From: JADJGC01 sp964576925
GTDB taxonomy: Bacteria; Zixibacteria; MSB-5A5; CAIYYT01
NCBI GenBank assembly: GCA_964576925.1
Contig: CAZNWJ010000001.1
Location: 372,001 to 436,000, forward strand
Direction: 5' to 3'
Length of the DNA stretch: 64,000 nt
The notes under the pieces: model-generated
What the model saw: the letters and a program-made list of their open reading frames with translations, nothing else
Told to the model about the DNA's origin: nothing
Database searches by the model: none
Translations under genes and position numbers: made by a program
Shown: positions 1 to 9,530 of the stretch, piece after piece
Layout of the letters: every line of letters begins with the position of its first letter
How positions within the stretch are numbered: the first letter of the stretch is position 1

Positions 1-1
1 T

Positions 2-397
2 TATCAAAATCGCGGGCGCCCCTTCGCGGCGTGGTTCTACTTCGTGTGCCGCAACGCCATCCTCAATCACCTGGGCAAGTCAACGGAGGTGGCAAGTGGC
101 GTCGACGACGAAGGTCTCTCGGCGCACTCGCTTGCGCCGGAGAAGAACCCGGAATCGGCAATCGAGCAGCGCGACCTGTTGGAACGGGTTAATGGCTTGA
201 TCGAGAAATTGGATCGCATGTGCCAGCTTCTCTTGCGACTGGCCGCTGAAGAATTCAAGCCCTCGGAAATGGCAGTAGCACTCGGCATGCCTGTGAAAAC
301 CGCCAAGAAGCTCTCTGATGACTTGCGCTACTGCCGCAAGAAATTGACCGGCTTGCTGGCCGGCGCCGGTATCGATTTACGGGAGTTGGGGTTGTGA
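2..397 (+). CDS. Sigma-70 family RNA polymerase sigma factor, C-terminal part (5' end outside window)
   Basis: The reading frame is open from the first bases, so the gene starts upstream of the window. The visible part begins with a region-2-like stretch (RGRPFAAWFYFVCRNAILNH), the pattern in which ECF-type sigma factors bind core polymerase and the -10 element. A charged linker follows, then a helix-rich segment (LLLRLAAEEFKPSEMAVALGMPVKTAKKL) that looks like the region 4 helix-turn-helix reading the -35 element. It is followed after about 90 nt by an anti-sigma-like membrane protein on the same strand, and then by a convergent CHAT protein. This suggests a dedicated regulatory unit. The sigma assignment is fairly secure; the subgroup and the signal are unknown. 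Confidence 0.72.
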   Translation, partial: YQNRGRPFAAWFYFVCRNAILNHLGKSTEVASGVDDEGLSAHSLAPEKNPESAIEQRDLLERVNGLIEKLDRMCQLLLRLAAEEFKPSEMAVALGMPVKTAKKLSDDLRYCRKKLTGLLAGAGIDLRELGL

Positions 398-488
398 AGG
401 AAAGTCAAGGCGTCACTGATTCCGAAATCGCCGGTGTAAGTTGTTACGTGCATTGGGAGAGGATTAGTGTATCCGAGAGGTGCTCCGA

Positions 489-1343
489 ATGAGCGATAAC
501 CCGCGCGATCTGGACGACAATGAGCGGCAGCGTATGCTTGAGCTGATTCGTCGTGCCGGACAAATTCAGCCGGGTGGCCTGCCCGCTTTTACGACCAATG
601 AACTGGCAGACTGCCTTACCGGATCTGCAACGCCAGAACTCAAGGCGCGGTACGAGGAGGCGCTTCTCAATTCGGCGGCATTTCGACGTCAAGTCCGCGC
701 TATCGTCGCGGATATCGCAGAGTTTGCCGAAGCGGGAGCTGCCCATCTATTGCAGCAGCAAGGGCGGAAACCTGCCGACTCAAAATCGCCGGTCGTTGCC
801 AGGGTGGTAGCGGTGATTACCAGCATCGCAGCGGTTGTCGCGCTGGTCTTGTTGCTGCCGACTCGCGAGCACTCGGAATGGCAACTCGTCGACAGCAATG
901 TCGCTCCCACTGCTTTGCTTCAGTCACAAACCCGTGGCGCTGCGGGAGCAGCCGGACCTGCCTGGTTTCCGTCTGCTGATTCAGCAGCAATCGCCGGCCT
1001 TTCACGTGTGTTGGCGCTCGACCAGGGGACTATCCGCCCGGTATTGCCGAAATGGGTACAAGACGAGGTCGCTGATTCGATTCCACTCACCTTTGTCTCC
1101 AACGGACGGCAAGCGACGATCAATTTCTACTTCGAGCACCCGCAGGAACAAATCAGAGAAAGCACGATCTGGCTCCTGTTGTTCCCGTCGCGTCAGTTGC
1201 AGCAGATGTCCATAAGCAAGCCCGGAGTGCCCATCGACCTCAAGGGGCTAACTTATGGCGAAGCCGTGGCTGTCGTTGTCTTCTCTACTCCCGAAGGTTT
1301 CGGTCACTCATCGGTCTGGCGGCTCGATTTCCCGCCGGAATAG
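489..1343 (+). CDS. Anti-sigma-factor-like single-pass membrane protein
   Basis: The ATG at 489 is preferred over the in-frame GTG at 480, because the GAGAGG ribosome-binding sequence at 475-480 is properly spaced only for the ATG. The protein (284 aa) has an N-terminal cytosolic part of about 100 residues with a segment (LKARYEEALLNSAAFRRQVR) that resembles anti-sigma domains without the zinc-binding Cys/His set. One hydrophobic helix follows at about residues 100-122 (VVARVVAVITSIAAVVALVL), then an extracytoplasmic domain of about 160 residues that I do not recognise. Its position directly behind a sigma factor gene supports a role as regulator of that sigma factor; this is inference. Its end lies 3 nt from the convergent CHAT gene. 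Confidence 0.6.
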   Translation: MSDNPRDLDDNERQRMLELIRRAGQIQPGGLPAFTTNELADCLTGSATPELKARYEEALLNSAAFRRQVRAIVADIAEFAEAGAAHLLQQQGRKPADSKSPVVARVVAVITSIAAVVALVLLLPTREHSEWQLVDSNVAPTALLQSQTRGAAGAAGPAWFPSADSAAIAGLSRVLALDQGTIRPVLPKWVQDEVADSIPLTFVSNGRQATINFYFEHPQEQIRESTIWLLLFPSRQLQQMSISKPGVPIDLKGLTYGEAVAVVVFSTPEGFGHSSVWRLDFPPE

Positions 1344-1346
1344 TCC

Positions 1347-4283
1347 TTAGTTCGACGATTGCCTCCACGGATTCTGGCTGCAGGTAACCACGAATGGCGA
1401 CCACAGGTATGGATGCGGCGCGATTTCAAGTTTCTTCAGCGTTTTGATCATTCCGAGCTGTGACTCCCGCAGTCGCCGGGGCAGCGGCTGCTGCAATTTT
1501 TCATATAGGCCGCGCATCAGCTCAGGAGTGAACTGATCCGAGATCTTCCACATGGCTGTAACGACATTTCGAGCACCCGCCAGAATGAACGCGCGCGGCA
1601 GCCCGTAGGCGCCGCTGACACGCGACCCTTCTCCCAGTCCGGAATTGCAGGCGGAAAGAACTACCAGTTCGACACCACTAAGATCGAGATGCAAGACCTC
1701 CAGTCCACTGAGTACACCGTCATTGTCGGGGTGAGCTTCTTTGTGATCCATGCCGGCGCCGGCCAGCAGCAAGCCCGAGCGCGCGAAGAGAGTCTGGGGC
1801 ACCGACGATTCGTCGGGATCTTCCGTGTGCGTCGACTCCGTAGCGCATTCCTCAAGGTGAAAACCGTGAGTGGCCAGGTGCAGTACGCTCTTTCCGCTGC
1901 AATGATCTATAAATGCTCGTTCTGTGGCCTCAGGTCCAATCAACTTCATGCTCGACTGGGCTGCTTGGCCACGCCAGAGAGAATCGACCAGACTGACTTC
2001 TCGGCGAGCGCCTTGTAAGGATCCGTACTTGTCAGCGCCGAAATCGAGACAAGGGGAATCGAGTCCACGCAGCTGCGTGCTGACTCGTTGCGCAGGGAGC
2101 CACGACTGGTCAACAGTAGAAGCTTCACCGGTATCACCCCTTGCCGTAAGTTCGGGATCGGCCAAGGCAAGCAAGCCGCGGTTTCCCGGAAGTGTCTTGC
2201 GCTGGTTCATCATGTCCTGAACCGAAGAGATCGTCACGAATTCGTGCCGCTCAACCAGGAAACGGCCTTGATTATCAATCAGGGAAGCAAACGGTATGCG
2301 ATTGACACTTCCGGCAGTCATTACCGCGACCTGTGGATGATTGACAACGAGCGTCTCCAGGGGCTGCCAAATAGCCTGATAGAGCGCATCGGAAGTTTGC
2401 GTGTATTGTTCGAAATCCTCGGGTGAAGGTGGGCCGGAGCGTAGTGCCATTCGCCGCATGTGCTGGACATATTCCACTACTAATGAGTCGATGGATTCGG
2501 CTTCGTCAAGAAACACCAGCCTCGGTTCGGAATCGTGCGTAATGACAGCGCCAACGTATCGAGCGCCCTTCGAGTAGCCGTTCATCAACTCACGCTCAGC
2601 AAAGAAGGAGTAGGCAACTAACGCTGTGCGATCATCCAGACTCTCCTGGAGCGATCGCAGGTCTGTTTTCAGGTCGCTCTTGACTATCCCTGCTACCGTG
2701 CCTTCTCCGGCAATTCTGCGGGTAAGCAAGTCGTATTCTTCGAGCATCTCTTGCAGTTCGTGTGCGGTGCCCGCTGAGCCCTTGTCCTCTTCCGCAGTGG
2801 CCTTAAGTTGGGTGATGCGGCCGGCCAGCTCTTGAAGTGAGTCCTGCACAGGCTTTGACATCGTCGCGAGGCGCTCACGAAACAGCTCCCGCCGCGAATT
2901 GATCTCGTCAACGACATAGCTGCCGGTGCGAAGGAGCGCTTCAATCGCCAATTGGGATGCCGCGGGAGGAGAATCCGATGACAGCCGCAAGGTTGTAAGC
3001 AGCTCGTCAAGTGCCGCGGTAATCACTTGATATGACCCGTTTAGCTCACTCTCGGTCAGAACCGGCAGAAACTGCGCGAAGAAATCAAGGCGCTCCGTAA
3101 GCGACTTAGAGAAAACATCAGCCGACGTCTTTAGATCTCCCAGTCCGCGGGAGATTCGCCCTCGTTCCAGTGCCAGCGTTCGCCGTTCAAATTGGTATCC
3201 CTCGTTATCTTGCGTCAGAACAGCTTCTGCTGCGTGAAGAGTGGACTCCGCCTTGATCGCATCTCCTTTCGCGATCTGAAGGCGAAGAACATTCCCTGCA
3301 TGCTCGAAGGACCATTCCGGGAATTTAGCAATCTTCTGCCCTGCAACTGCCAATAACGATTCGGCTTCGTCAAATCGGTCTTGCCGAATGAGTATCGATG
3401 AGAGATTCATCAGCGCCAGGGCATAATCGGCAATTTCCATGCGGTTCGCGTCTTCAAGGAGTTGAAGACTCTCTCTAATGTAGCTGGCTGCGGTGTCCAG
3501 ATAGGAATGCTGTCTTCCGGGAAGCCACGCGGAGTACATGACGCCGAGAGAGCGTAAGTACAATGCTTTCTGCATAGTGTCCCTCGGACATGCGGCATCA
3601 CTTGCCTTGACGAAATACGCGGCTGCCTCGTGAACAAGGTTGAGGTCGCGAGCTGCCAATCCCGCTTTGGCATATGCATTGGCAAGATCCGAGCACTTCG
3701 TCTTCGGATTGTTCTCCCTAATCTGGCAAACGAGCGAAATAAGTTGCAGGGCGCGACGGCCGTTTCCCGCCTGTTTTTCAAGATCTGAGAGGTTCAGGTA
3801 GAGGGTTGTTAACGAAAGATCGAGGGAGTCCGAGTAGCGAAGCTTGATCTCAAGAGCTTCGTTGAAAAGGTCGCGGGCACGACTCTCATCAGTGTCCGTG
3901 ATCACGGCTCCAAGATTACTCAAAGTCCGGCTCTTCGAGAACTCGAACTTTTCCCCCAGTTTGTTCCATTGATCAAGGGCACGCTCATAGAACTCAATGG
4001 CAATCCGGGCGCAGGAATCGCAGTTGCGCGCGTTGATCCAGTATTGATATGTCTTGCCGAGATCGTGAAGGCTCAAGGCGCGGCACGAATCATGAAGCGG
4101 CAAGCTCACGGTGAGCGCTAAGGCACTGTCGAAGCAGCTCAGCGCAGATTCGTATGCGCGTTCTTTCAGCAACGCATCTCCGCGAGCCGTCAGCTCCGAC
4201 CACCGTTCCGTTTGGTCAGAGTAAGCGTTCGTGGCAAGTCCGGAAGCGAGAATTAGTGGAATGAGTATTCGTCCAAGACCCAT
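1347..4283 (-). CDS. TPR-CHAT domain protein, secreted or membrane-anchored caspase-like protease
   Basis: The start at 4283 gives a signal-peptide-like N-terminus (MGLGRILIPLILASGLATNA) and has a GAGGTG ribosome-binding site; an in-frame ATG 17 codons upstream lacks one. The protein is about 978 aa. Roughly the first 450 residues are helical repeats of TPR type, then a coiled-coil-like linker, then a C-terminal CHAT domain. The CHAT catalytic pair is visible: His in HLATHG (about residue 806) and Cys in LSACNSG (about residue 879). CHAT domains belong to the caspase/separase clan and often cleave partner proteins. The neighbouring sigma factor and membrane protein, convergent with only 3 nt between, suggest a shared stress or signalling pathway. 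The substrate is unknown. A signal peptide on a CHAT protein suggests action outside the cytoplasm. Confidence 0.85.
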   Translation of the reverse strand: MGLGRILIPLILASGLATNAYSDQTERWSELTARGDALLKERAYESALSCFDSALALTVSLPLHDSCRALSLHDLGKTYQYWINARNCDSCARIAIEFYERALDQWNKLGEKFEFSKSRTLSNLGAVITDTDESRARDLFNEALEIKLRYSDSLDLSLTTLYLNLSDLEKQAGNGRRALQLISLVCQIRENNPKTKCSDLANAYAKAGLAARDLNLVHEAAAYFVKASDAACPRDTMQKALYLRSLGVMYSAWLPGRQHSYLDTAASYIRESLQLLEDANRMEIADYALALMNLSSILIRQDRFDEAESLLAVAGQKIAKFPEWSFEHAGNVLRLQIAKGDAIKAESTLHAAEAVLTQDNEGYQFERRTLALERGRISRGLGDLKTSADVFSKSLTERLDFFAQFLPVLTESELNGSYQVITAALDELLTTLRLSSDSPPAASQLAIEALLRTGSYVVDEINSRRELFRERLATMSKPVQDSLQELAGRITQLKATAEEDKGSAGTAHELQEMLEEYDLLTRRIAGEGTVAGIVKSDLKTDLRSLQESLDDRTALVAYSFFAERELMNGYSKGARYVGAVITHDSEPRLVFLDEAESIDSLVVEYVQHMRRMALRSGPPSPEDFEQYTQTSDALYQAIWQPLETLVVNHPQVAVMTAGSVNRIPFASLIDNQGRFLVERHEFVTISSVQDMMNQRKTLPGNRGLLALADPELTARGDTGEASTVDQSWLPAQRVSTQLRGLDSPCLDFGADKYGSLQGARREVSLVDSLWRGQAAQSSMKLIGPEATERAFIDHCSGKSVLHLATHGFHLEECATESTHTEDPDESSVPQTLFARSGLLLAGAGMDHKEAHPDNDGVLSGLEVLHLDLSGVELVVLSACNSGLGEGSRVSGAYGLPRAFILAGARNVVTAMWKISDQFTPELMRGLYEKLQQPLPRRLRESQLGMIKTLKKLEIAPHPYLWSPFVVTCSQNPWRQSSN

Positions 4284-4335
4284 AGTCACCTCTGCAGTCG
4301 TTTCTGATGAAGCGGATTTCGCTTGAGTTGCCAAC

Positions 4336-4364
4336 AGTATAGATTTCCTGCTCCGAATTGTCCA
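4336..4364 (-). promoter_or_regulatory. Putative sigma-70 promoter of the CHAT gene
   Basis: On the minus strand a TGGACA -35 (4359-4364) is separated by 17 nt from a TATACT -10 (4336-4341). The predicted start lies about 45 nt upstream of the ATG at 4283. It is a pattern match only. Confidence 0.45.
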
Positions 4365-5011
4365 GTCGACAAGTCTTCTGAATTGGTTGCCTGCAAAACC
4401 TGATTGGTCTCTTCAATTGTGTCGAGACAGTTAGGTGAGAGAGTCTGTCAGCAATTGCAGACAAAGAATGTATGCGCGTTCCGGTCAGCCCCGAACACTT
4501 TGCAATGACGATTCCCTGCTGCGATGTTTCTCGGCGTGAATTAGCGAAGAACCACAGGACTGCAACACGTAAGCGCTTGCAGCCTTCCCTCAAGAAGGCT
4601 CCAGGCTGTTGCGATGGTTGCCAAAAACCACTGAAGTTGACGGAACTCGAATTGTTCTAAGGCAACTGATTTCTGATCAGTGAAGGTTTTGTTGGCCAGA
4701 TACTTACTGACTATAGTGGACTACTTCAGAACTGCGTGTCTTTAAACCAGATCACCTGCCAATCTCAGTATCCGAGTCCCAAAGAGACAGTCTCGATGAG
4801 ATTAATACACAGAGCGATCTTCGATGTACTTCCGACCAGGCCGGGCGAGATTCCGATCTCCTGAAGCCGCAAATCTTTATTACTATTTTACGCCTGTCCA
4901 AACCGTCTTTACTTCTCGCTCTGGGGGATTTGCCGTTCTTCACAACAGAGTTGACGCCTGCCTCTACATGTTTGGCGTCATGATCCATCACCTCTTTTCG
5001 GAGTTGATCAA
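4365..5011. other. Intergenic region between CHAT gene and kdp operon
   Basis: About 650 nt separate the divergent CHAT and kdp transcription units. Apart from the putative promoters I see no convincing coding sequence: short open frames here have no ribosome-binding site and no recognisable composition. There is no clear repeat. Confidence 0.4.
4689..4717 (+). promoter_or_regulatory. Putative sigma-70 promoter upstream of kdp
   Basis: TTGTTG (4689-4694), a 17-nt spacer and TATAGT (4712-4717) form a plausible promoter pointing at kdpF, with a leader of about 290 nt. KdpE-type operators cannot be recognised by eye. Confidence 0.35.
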
Positions 5012-5095
5012 ATGGCTTTCTGGTTGGGCGGAATTGTCGCCTTCGCACTCATGGTCTACCTCGTTTACTCGCTCTTCAAGGCTGAGGAGATGTAG
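5012..5095 (+). CDS. kdpF: K+-transporting ATPase subunit KdpF
   Basis: This 27-residue peptide (MAFWLGGIVAFALMVYLVYS, then LFKAEEM) is a single membrane helix ending in a short charged tail, the usual size and shape of KdpF, which stabilises the KdpABC complex. A GGAG ribosome-binding site lies about 8 nt upstream of the ATG. The stop codon is separated from the kdpA start by only 2 nt, so the two are probably translationally coupled. Such small genes are easily missed by automatic callers. Confidence 0.88.
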   Translation: MAFWLGGIVAFALMVYLVYSLFKAEEM

Positions 5096-5097
5096 CC

Positions 5098-6786
5098 ATG
5101 ACTTGGAATGACATCCTACAGATCATCGTAATCCTCGCGGTTCTGCTGGTACTTACACCCATCCTGGGTCGCTATTGCTATCGTGCGCTCGCGACAGAAA
5201 CGTCCGGACGGCAGCGCTGGCTTGCCCGGCTCGAGAACTCGATTTACCGCGTCGCTGGAGTTCAGGGCGATGCCGCAATGGACTGGAAGCAGTACGCTCT
5301 GGCGCTCCTCGCCTTCAACGCGGTCGGCTTTGGCATTGTGTTCCTGCTGCAGTTGCTGCAATCCCACCTGCCGCTCAATCCCCAGAATCTGCCGGCCACG
5401 ACCTGGCATCTGGCATTCAATACGGCCGTCAGTTTTATGACCAATACCAATTGGCAGTCTTACGCCGGTGAAACCACGCTCAGCTATCTCGTGCAGATGC
5501 TCGGATTGACCGTACAGAGTTTTGTCAGCGCGGCGACCGGAATTGCCGTCATGGCGGCCTTGGCACGCGGCATTTCGCGCCAGTCGACCGGTATGCTCGG
5601 TAACTTCTGGACTGATCTGGTACGCTCAACGACACGGATTCTGCTACCGCTCTCAATCGTGCTGGCGCTGATATTGGTCGGCCAAGGCGCGGTCCAGAAC
5701 TTCGACAGCTATCAAACGGCGACACCTCTCGAGGGCGGCGAGCAGGTCTTGCCGATGGGACCTGCGGCTTCCCAGATCGCCATTAAACAACTGGGCACAA
5801 ACGGCGGTGGTTTCTTCAATACCAACAGCTCCCATCCATTTGAGAACCCGACTCCGCTTTCCAATTGGCTCGAAATGCTGGCGATTCTCCTTCTACCGAC
5901 AGCGCTCGTCTACACCTTTGGTATGATGGTCGGGTCACGGCGGCATGCCTGGGTAATCTACGGAGTCATGCTGTTGATGCTCGTTGCCGCCATCTCACTG
6001 TCAGCTTACGCGGAATTTTCACCCAATACGGCGCTGGGCGTCGCCAACTTCGAAGGCAAAGAAACCCGCTTCGGAATCGTGAATAGTATCATCTGGTCGA
6101 ATTTCACGACCGTTGCTTCCAATGGCTCCGTCAATGCAATGCATTCCAGCCTTTCGCCAATCGCCGGCGGAATCGCAATGTTCAACATAATGCTCGGCGA
6201 GATCATCTTCGGCGGCGTCGGAGCCGGCGTCTACGGCATGATTCTCTTTGTCGTGCTGGCCGTGTTTCTTGCCGGACTCATGGTCGGTCGCACTCCGGAG
6301 TACTTCGGCAAAAAGATCGAGGCGTTCGAGATCCGCTGGACCAGCATCGGAATCATCCTCCCGGGCGCCATGATCCTGATCTGTACGGCACTGGCCAGCG
6401 CCATTCCGGCAGGTCTTTCCAGCCTGGCGAATCAAGGCCCACACGGTCTCAGCGAGATGCTTTACGCATTCAGTTCCGCCAGCGGCAACAACGGCAGCGC
6501 TTTCGCCGGGTTAAATGCGAGCACGCCCTTCTATAACGTCGCGCTCGGGATCTGCATGCTGGTCGGCCGCTTCGGAGTCATCCTGCCCGTACTGCTGGTT
6601 GCAGGCAGTCTCAGCCGCAAGAAATCTGTCCAGGCCTCAGCTGGGAGTTTCTCAACGGAGTCGGTAACCTTCGGGCTCATTCTCATCGCGACGATCTTGA
6701 TCGTCGGCGCTTTGACTTTCTTTCCAGCACTAACACTGGGCCCGATCGTCGAGCACCTGTTGATGCTCGGAGCACAAACATTCTAA
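5098..6786 (+). CDS. kdpA: K+-transporting ATPase subunit A (K+ channel-like subunit)
   Basis: 562 aa, close to the usual length of about 557. KdpA is the integral membrane subunit that binds and translocates K+. About ten hydrophobic segments are visible. Two of the four selectivity-filter regions are easily seen: TNGGGFFNTNSSHPFENP near residue 240 and the GNNGSAFAG loop near residue 460. It is the second gene of the kdpFABCDE operon, directly after kdpF. A 55-nt gap with an AAGGAA ribosome-binding site precedes kdpB. Nothing suggests truncation. Confidence 0.97.
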   Translation: MTWNDILQIIVILAVLLVLTPILGRYCYRALATETSGRQRWLARLENSIYRVAGVQGDAAMDWKQYALALLAFNAVGFGIVFLLQLLQSHLPLNPQNLPATTWHLAFNTAVSFMTNTNWQSYAGETTLSYLVQMLGLTVQSFVSAATGIAVMAALARGISRQSTGMLGNFWTDLVRSTTRILLPLSIVLALILVGQGAVQNFDSYQTATPLEGGEQVLPMGPAASQIAIKQLGTNGGGFFNTNSSHPFENPTPLSNWLEMLAILLLPTALVYTFGMMVGSRRHAWVIYGVMLLMLVAAISLSAYAEFSPNTALGVANFEGKETRFGIVNSIIWSNFTTVASNGSVNAMHSSLSPIAGGIAMFNIMLGEIIFGGVGAGVYGMILFVVLAVFLAGLMVGRTPEYFGKKIEAFEIRWTSIGIILPGAMILICTALASAIPAGLSSLANQGPHGLSEMLYAFSSASGNNGSAFAGLNASTPFYNVALGICMLVGRFGVILPVLLVAGSLSRKKSVQASAGSFSTESVTFGLILIATILIVGALTFFPALTLGPIVEHLLMLGAQTF

Positions 6787-6841
6787 CGTCGTAAACGAGC
6801 GGTGACCCCGGCCCGCAGATGGAAGTACAAGGAATTCAGAT

Positions 6842-8932
6842 ATGTCAGCCCACAATTCGGTTTATCGAGACAAAGCAATCTTGCGCACGGCGATTCTTGA
6901 CGCCTTTCGCAAATTGCATCCACGTACGCAAATCAAGAACCCTGTAATGTTTGTCGTGCTTGTCGGCACGCTTCTCACGGGTATCGCGCTGGTCGCAAAT
7001 GCGATGCGCGGCACCTTTTCGCTGTTTGAGTTGCAGATTTTTCTCTGGCTCTTCTTCACCGTTCTCTTCGCCAATTTCGCCGAAGCGATCGCCGAAGGTC
7101 GCGGCAAGGCGCAGGCGGAGAGTCTCAAGAAGATGCGCACGACGAGTGTCGCGCGTCGATTGTTGTCAACCGGCAAGGAGGAGCGAGTCAACGCCGCTGT
7201 GTTGCGCTCCGGTGATCGGGTCGTCTGCGAAGCCGGCGACATCATCCCCGGCGACGGCGAAGTTGTCGATGGCATTGCCACCGTCGACGAGTCGGCGATC
7301 ACCGGCGAATCGGCGCCGGTTATTCGCGAGAGCGGCGGCGACCGGAGCGCCGTTACCGGCGGAACACGGGTCATCAGCGACCGCATTATTGTCAAAATTA
7401 CGGCCGAACAGGGGCACAGCTTCCTGGACCGCATGATCGGCCTTGTCGAGGGAGCGCGCCGCCGCAAGACGCCCAATGAAATCGCGCTTTCCCTGTTGTT
7501 GGGGGCCTTGACGATTATCTTCCTGCTTGCCGTCACGACGCTCAAACTCTTTGCAGATTATTCTGGAAACGCGGCCGGCCAAGATTTGTCCCAAGTCGTT
7601 ACAGTCCCGATCCTGATTTCGCTCCTGGTCTGCCTGATCCCCACTACGATTGGCGGGCTGCTGAGCGCAATCGGAATCAGCGGCATGGATCGTATGATTC
7701 GCCAAAACGTCATCGCCACGAGTGGTCGCGCCGTCGAAGCCGCCGGAGATGTCGACGTCTTGATGCTTGATAAGACGGGCACGATAACCTTCGGCAACCG
7801 CATGGCGACGGAGTTCCTGCCGGTTCCGGGTGTGCCGACGCAGACTTTGGCGGAGGTGGCCCAATTGGCGTCTCTGAGCGACGAAACGCCGGAAGGGCGT
7901 TCGATCGTCGTATTGGCAAAAGAAAAATTCGGTTTGCGGGCCGAAGCCTTACCGCCGCATCAGGCGAAATTCGTGCCTTTCTCGGCCGCTACACGCATGA
8001 GTGGAATTGATATCTTTGACGACGACAACACGACGCGAATGCTGCGCAAGGGCGCCGGAGATGCCGTTCGGAGTTATGCACAACAAAATGGCGGCGTTTG
8101 GCCTCTGGAAATCGACCCGATCATCGAGCAGGTCTCCCGTTCGGGCGGAACGCCATTGGTGGTGGCCGAAGAGAGTTTCGTGCTCGGCGTGGTGCATCTC
8201 AAGGATGTCGTCAAGGGTGGCATCAAGGAGCGGTTCGCCCAACTCCGCGCGATGGGCATACGGACTATCATGATAACCGGCGATAACCCGGTAACCGCGG
8301 CATCGATTGCGGCCGAAGCCGGCGTCGATGATTTTATGGCCGAGGCAAGCCCTGAGGCGAAACTCAAGCGCATCCGCGCGGAACAGGCTCAGGGCCACCT
8401 CGTTGCGATGACCGGCGATGGCACCAACGATGCGCCGGCCCTGGCCCAGGCTGACGTCGGAGTCGCGATGAACACCGGCACTCAAGCCGCGCGCGAAGCC
8501 GGAAACATGGTAGACCTTGACAGCAATCCAACCAAGTTGATCGAAGTCGTGGAAACCGGAAAGCAGCTCCTAATGACCCGCGGGGCTTTGACAACCTTCA
8601 GCGTCGCCAACGATGTCGCGAAGTATTTCGCGATTGTACCCGCCATGTTCGGATCATTGTACGCCGGCGCCGCAGCCGCGGGCCCCTTGGCCAATTTGAA
8701 TATCATGCGCCTGCAATCGCCGGAGAGCGCCATTCTCAGCGCCGTAATTTTTAACGCGCTCATCATTATTGCCCTGATTCCGCTGGCGTTGCGCGGTGTC
8801 AAATATCGTCCGCTCGGCGCCGGCGCCGTCCTGCGACGCAACCTCCTGATCTATGGAATCGGCGGTCTGATCGTACCCTTCGTGGGCATCAAATTGATCG
8901 ACATTCTTGTGACAGCGATCGGTTTAGCTTAG
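6842..8932 (+). CDS. kdpB: K+-transporting P-type ATPase subunit B
   Basis: 696 aa, the catalytic subunit of the high-affinity Kdp K+ pump. It shows the P-type ATPase signature DKTGTIT with the phosphorylated Asp near residue 310, the actuator motif TGES (ESAITGESAPVIRE), and the hinge MTGDGTNDAPAL near residue 523. Membrane helices lie at the N-terminus, around residues 215-270, and at the C-terminus, as expected. Its partners are KdpA, KdpC and KdpF, all encoded alongside. The gap to kdpC is 23 nt. Confidence 0.98.
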   Translation: MSAHNSVYRDKAILRTAILDAFRKLHPRTQIKNPVMFVVLVGTLLTGIALVANAMRGTFSLFELQIFLWLFFTVLFANFAEAIAEGRGKAQAESLKKMRTTSVARRLLSTGKEERVNAAVLRSGDRVVCEAGDIIPGDGEVVDGIATVDESAITGESAPVIRESGGDRSAVTGGTRVISDRIIVKITAEQGHSFLDRMIGLVEGARRRKTPNEIALSLLLGALTIIFLLAVTTLKLFADYSGNAAGQDLSQVVTVPILISLLVCLIPTTIGGLLSAIGISGMDRMIRQNVIATSGRAVEAAGDVDVLMLDKTGTITFGNRMATEFLPVPGVPTQTLAEVAQLASLSDETPEGRSIVVLAKEKFGLRAEALPPHQAKFVPFSAATRMSGIDIFDDDNTTRMLRKGAGDAVRSYAQQNGGVWPLEIDPIIEQVSRSGGTPLVVAEESFVLGVVHLKDVVKGGIKERFAQLRAMGIRTIMITGDNPVTAASIAAEAGVDDFMAEASPEAKLKRIRAEQAQGHLVAMTGDGTNDAPALAQADVGVAMNTGTQAAREAGNMVDLDSNPTKLIEVVETGKQLLMTRGALTTFSVANDVAKYFAIVPAMFGSLYAGAAAAGPLANLNIMRLQSPESAILSAVIFNALIIIALIPLALRGVKYRPLGAGAVLRRNLLIYGIGGLIVPFVGIKLIDILVTAIGLA

Positions 8933-8955
8933 TAACCTGTTGGAGCACACAACTC

Positions 8956-9528
8956 ATGAAGACTCTCTTTCAAGCATTACGGATGATCGCGGTGTTGACT
9001 CTGATCACAGGTGTCAGCTACCCGCTGCTCGTCCTGGGATTTGCCAAGACATTCTTGAGCCACGAAGCAAATGGCAGCTTAATCTATTCCGGAGGTACGC
9101 TCGTTGGCTCAGAGCTAATTGCCCAGAGTTTTTCGAGCCCGCGGTATTTTTGGCCGCGACCCTCGGCCGTCGGGCACAATCCGCTCCCCTCAAGCGGGAC
9201 CAATTACGGCGCAACCTCCAAGTCACTGCAGGGACAGATTACCGAGCGACGCGTCAAGCTTCTGGAAGCCAACGGCGGGGTAGAACCACCTGATGAATTG
9301 CTCCTTGCCTCTGGCAGCGGTCTCGACCCGCACATTTCGCCCGCTTCGGCGCAATATCAAGTCAATCGCGTGGCTGCAGCACGGAATCTCGATCCTGACC
9401 AAATCAGTATCCTCAAGAATCTCGTTTCCGAAGTGACTGAACCAATGACGCTGGGTTTCCTCGGTCAGCCCCGTGTCAATGTCCTAAAATTGAATCTTGC
9501 CATCGATTCGGCTTTCGGTCATGATTAA
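8956..9528 (+). CDS. kdpC: K+-transporting ATPase subunit C
   Basis: 190 aa, the normal length. One N-terminal membrane helix (about residues 10-32) is followed by the soluble domain with the family motifs SPRYFWPRPSA, then the conserved SGSGLDPHISPASA segment near residue 115. KdpC assembles with KdpB and is proposed to raise ATP affinity. A ribosome-binding site (GGAG) precedes the ATG. It is followed after 2 nt by the sensor gene kdpD, so transporter and regulator are co-transcribed here. Confidence 0.97.
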   Translation: MKTLFQALRMIAVLTLITGVSYPLLVLGFAKTFLSHEANGSLIYSGGTLVGSELIAQSFSSPRYFWPRPSAVGHNPLPSSGTNYGATSKSLQGQITERRVKLLEANGGVEPPDELLLASGSGLDPHISPASAQYQVNRVAAARNLDPDQISILKNLVSEVTEPMTLGFLGQPRVNVLKLNLAIDSAFGHD

Positions 9529-9530
9529 CC

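Noticed and set aside
4472..5048. Small frames upstream of kdpF on both strands
   Set aside because: No ribosome-binding sites, no domain resemblance; only kdpF is convincing here.
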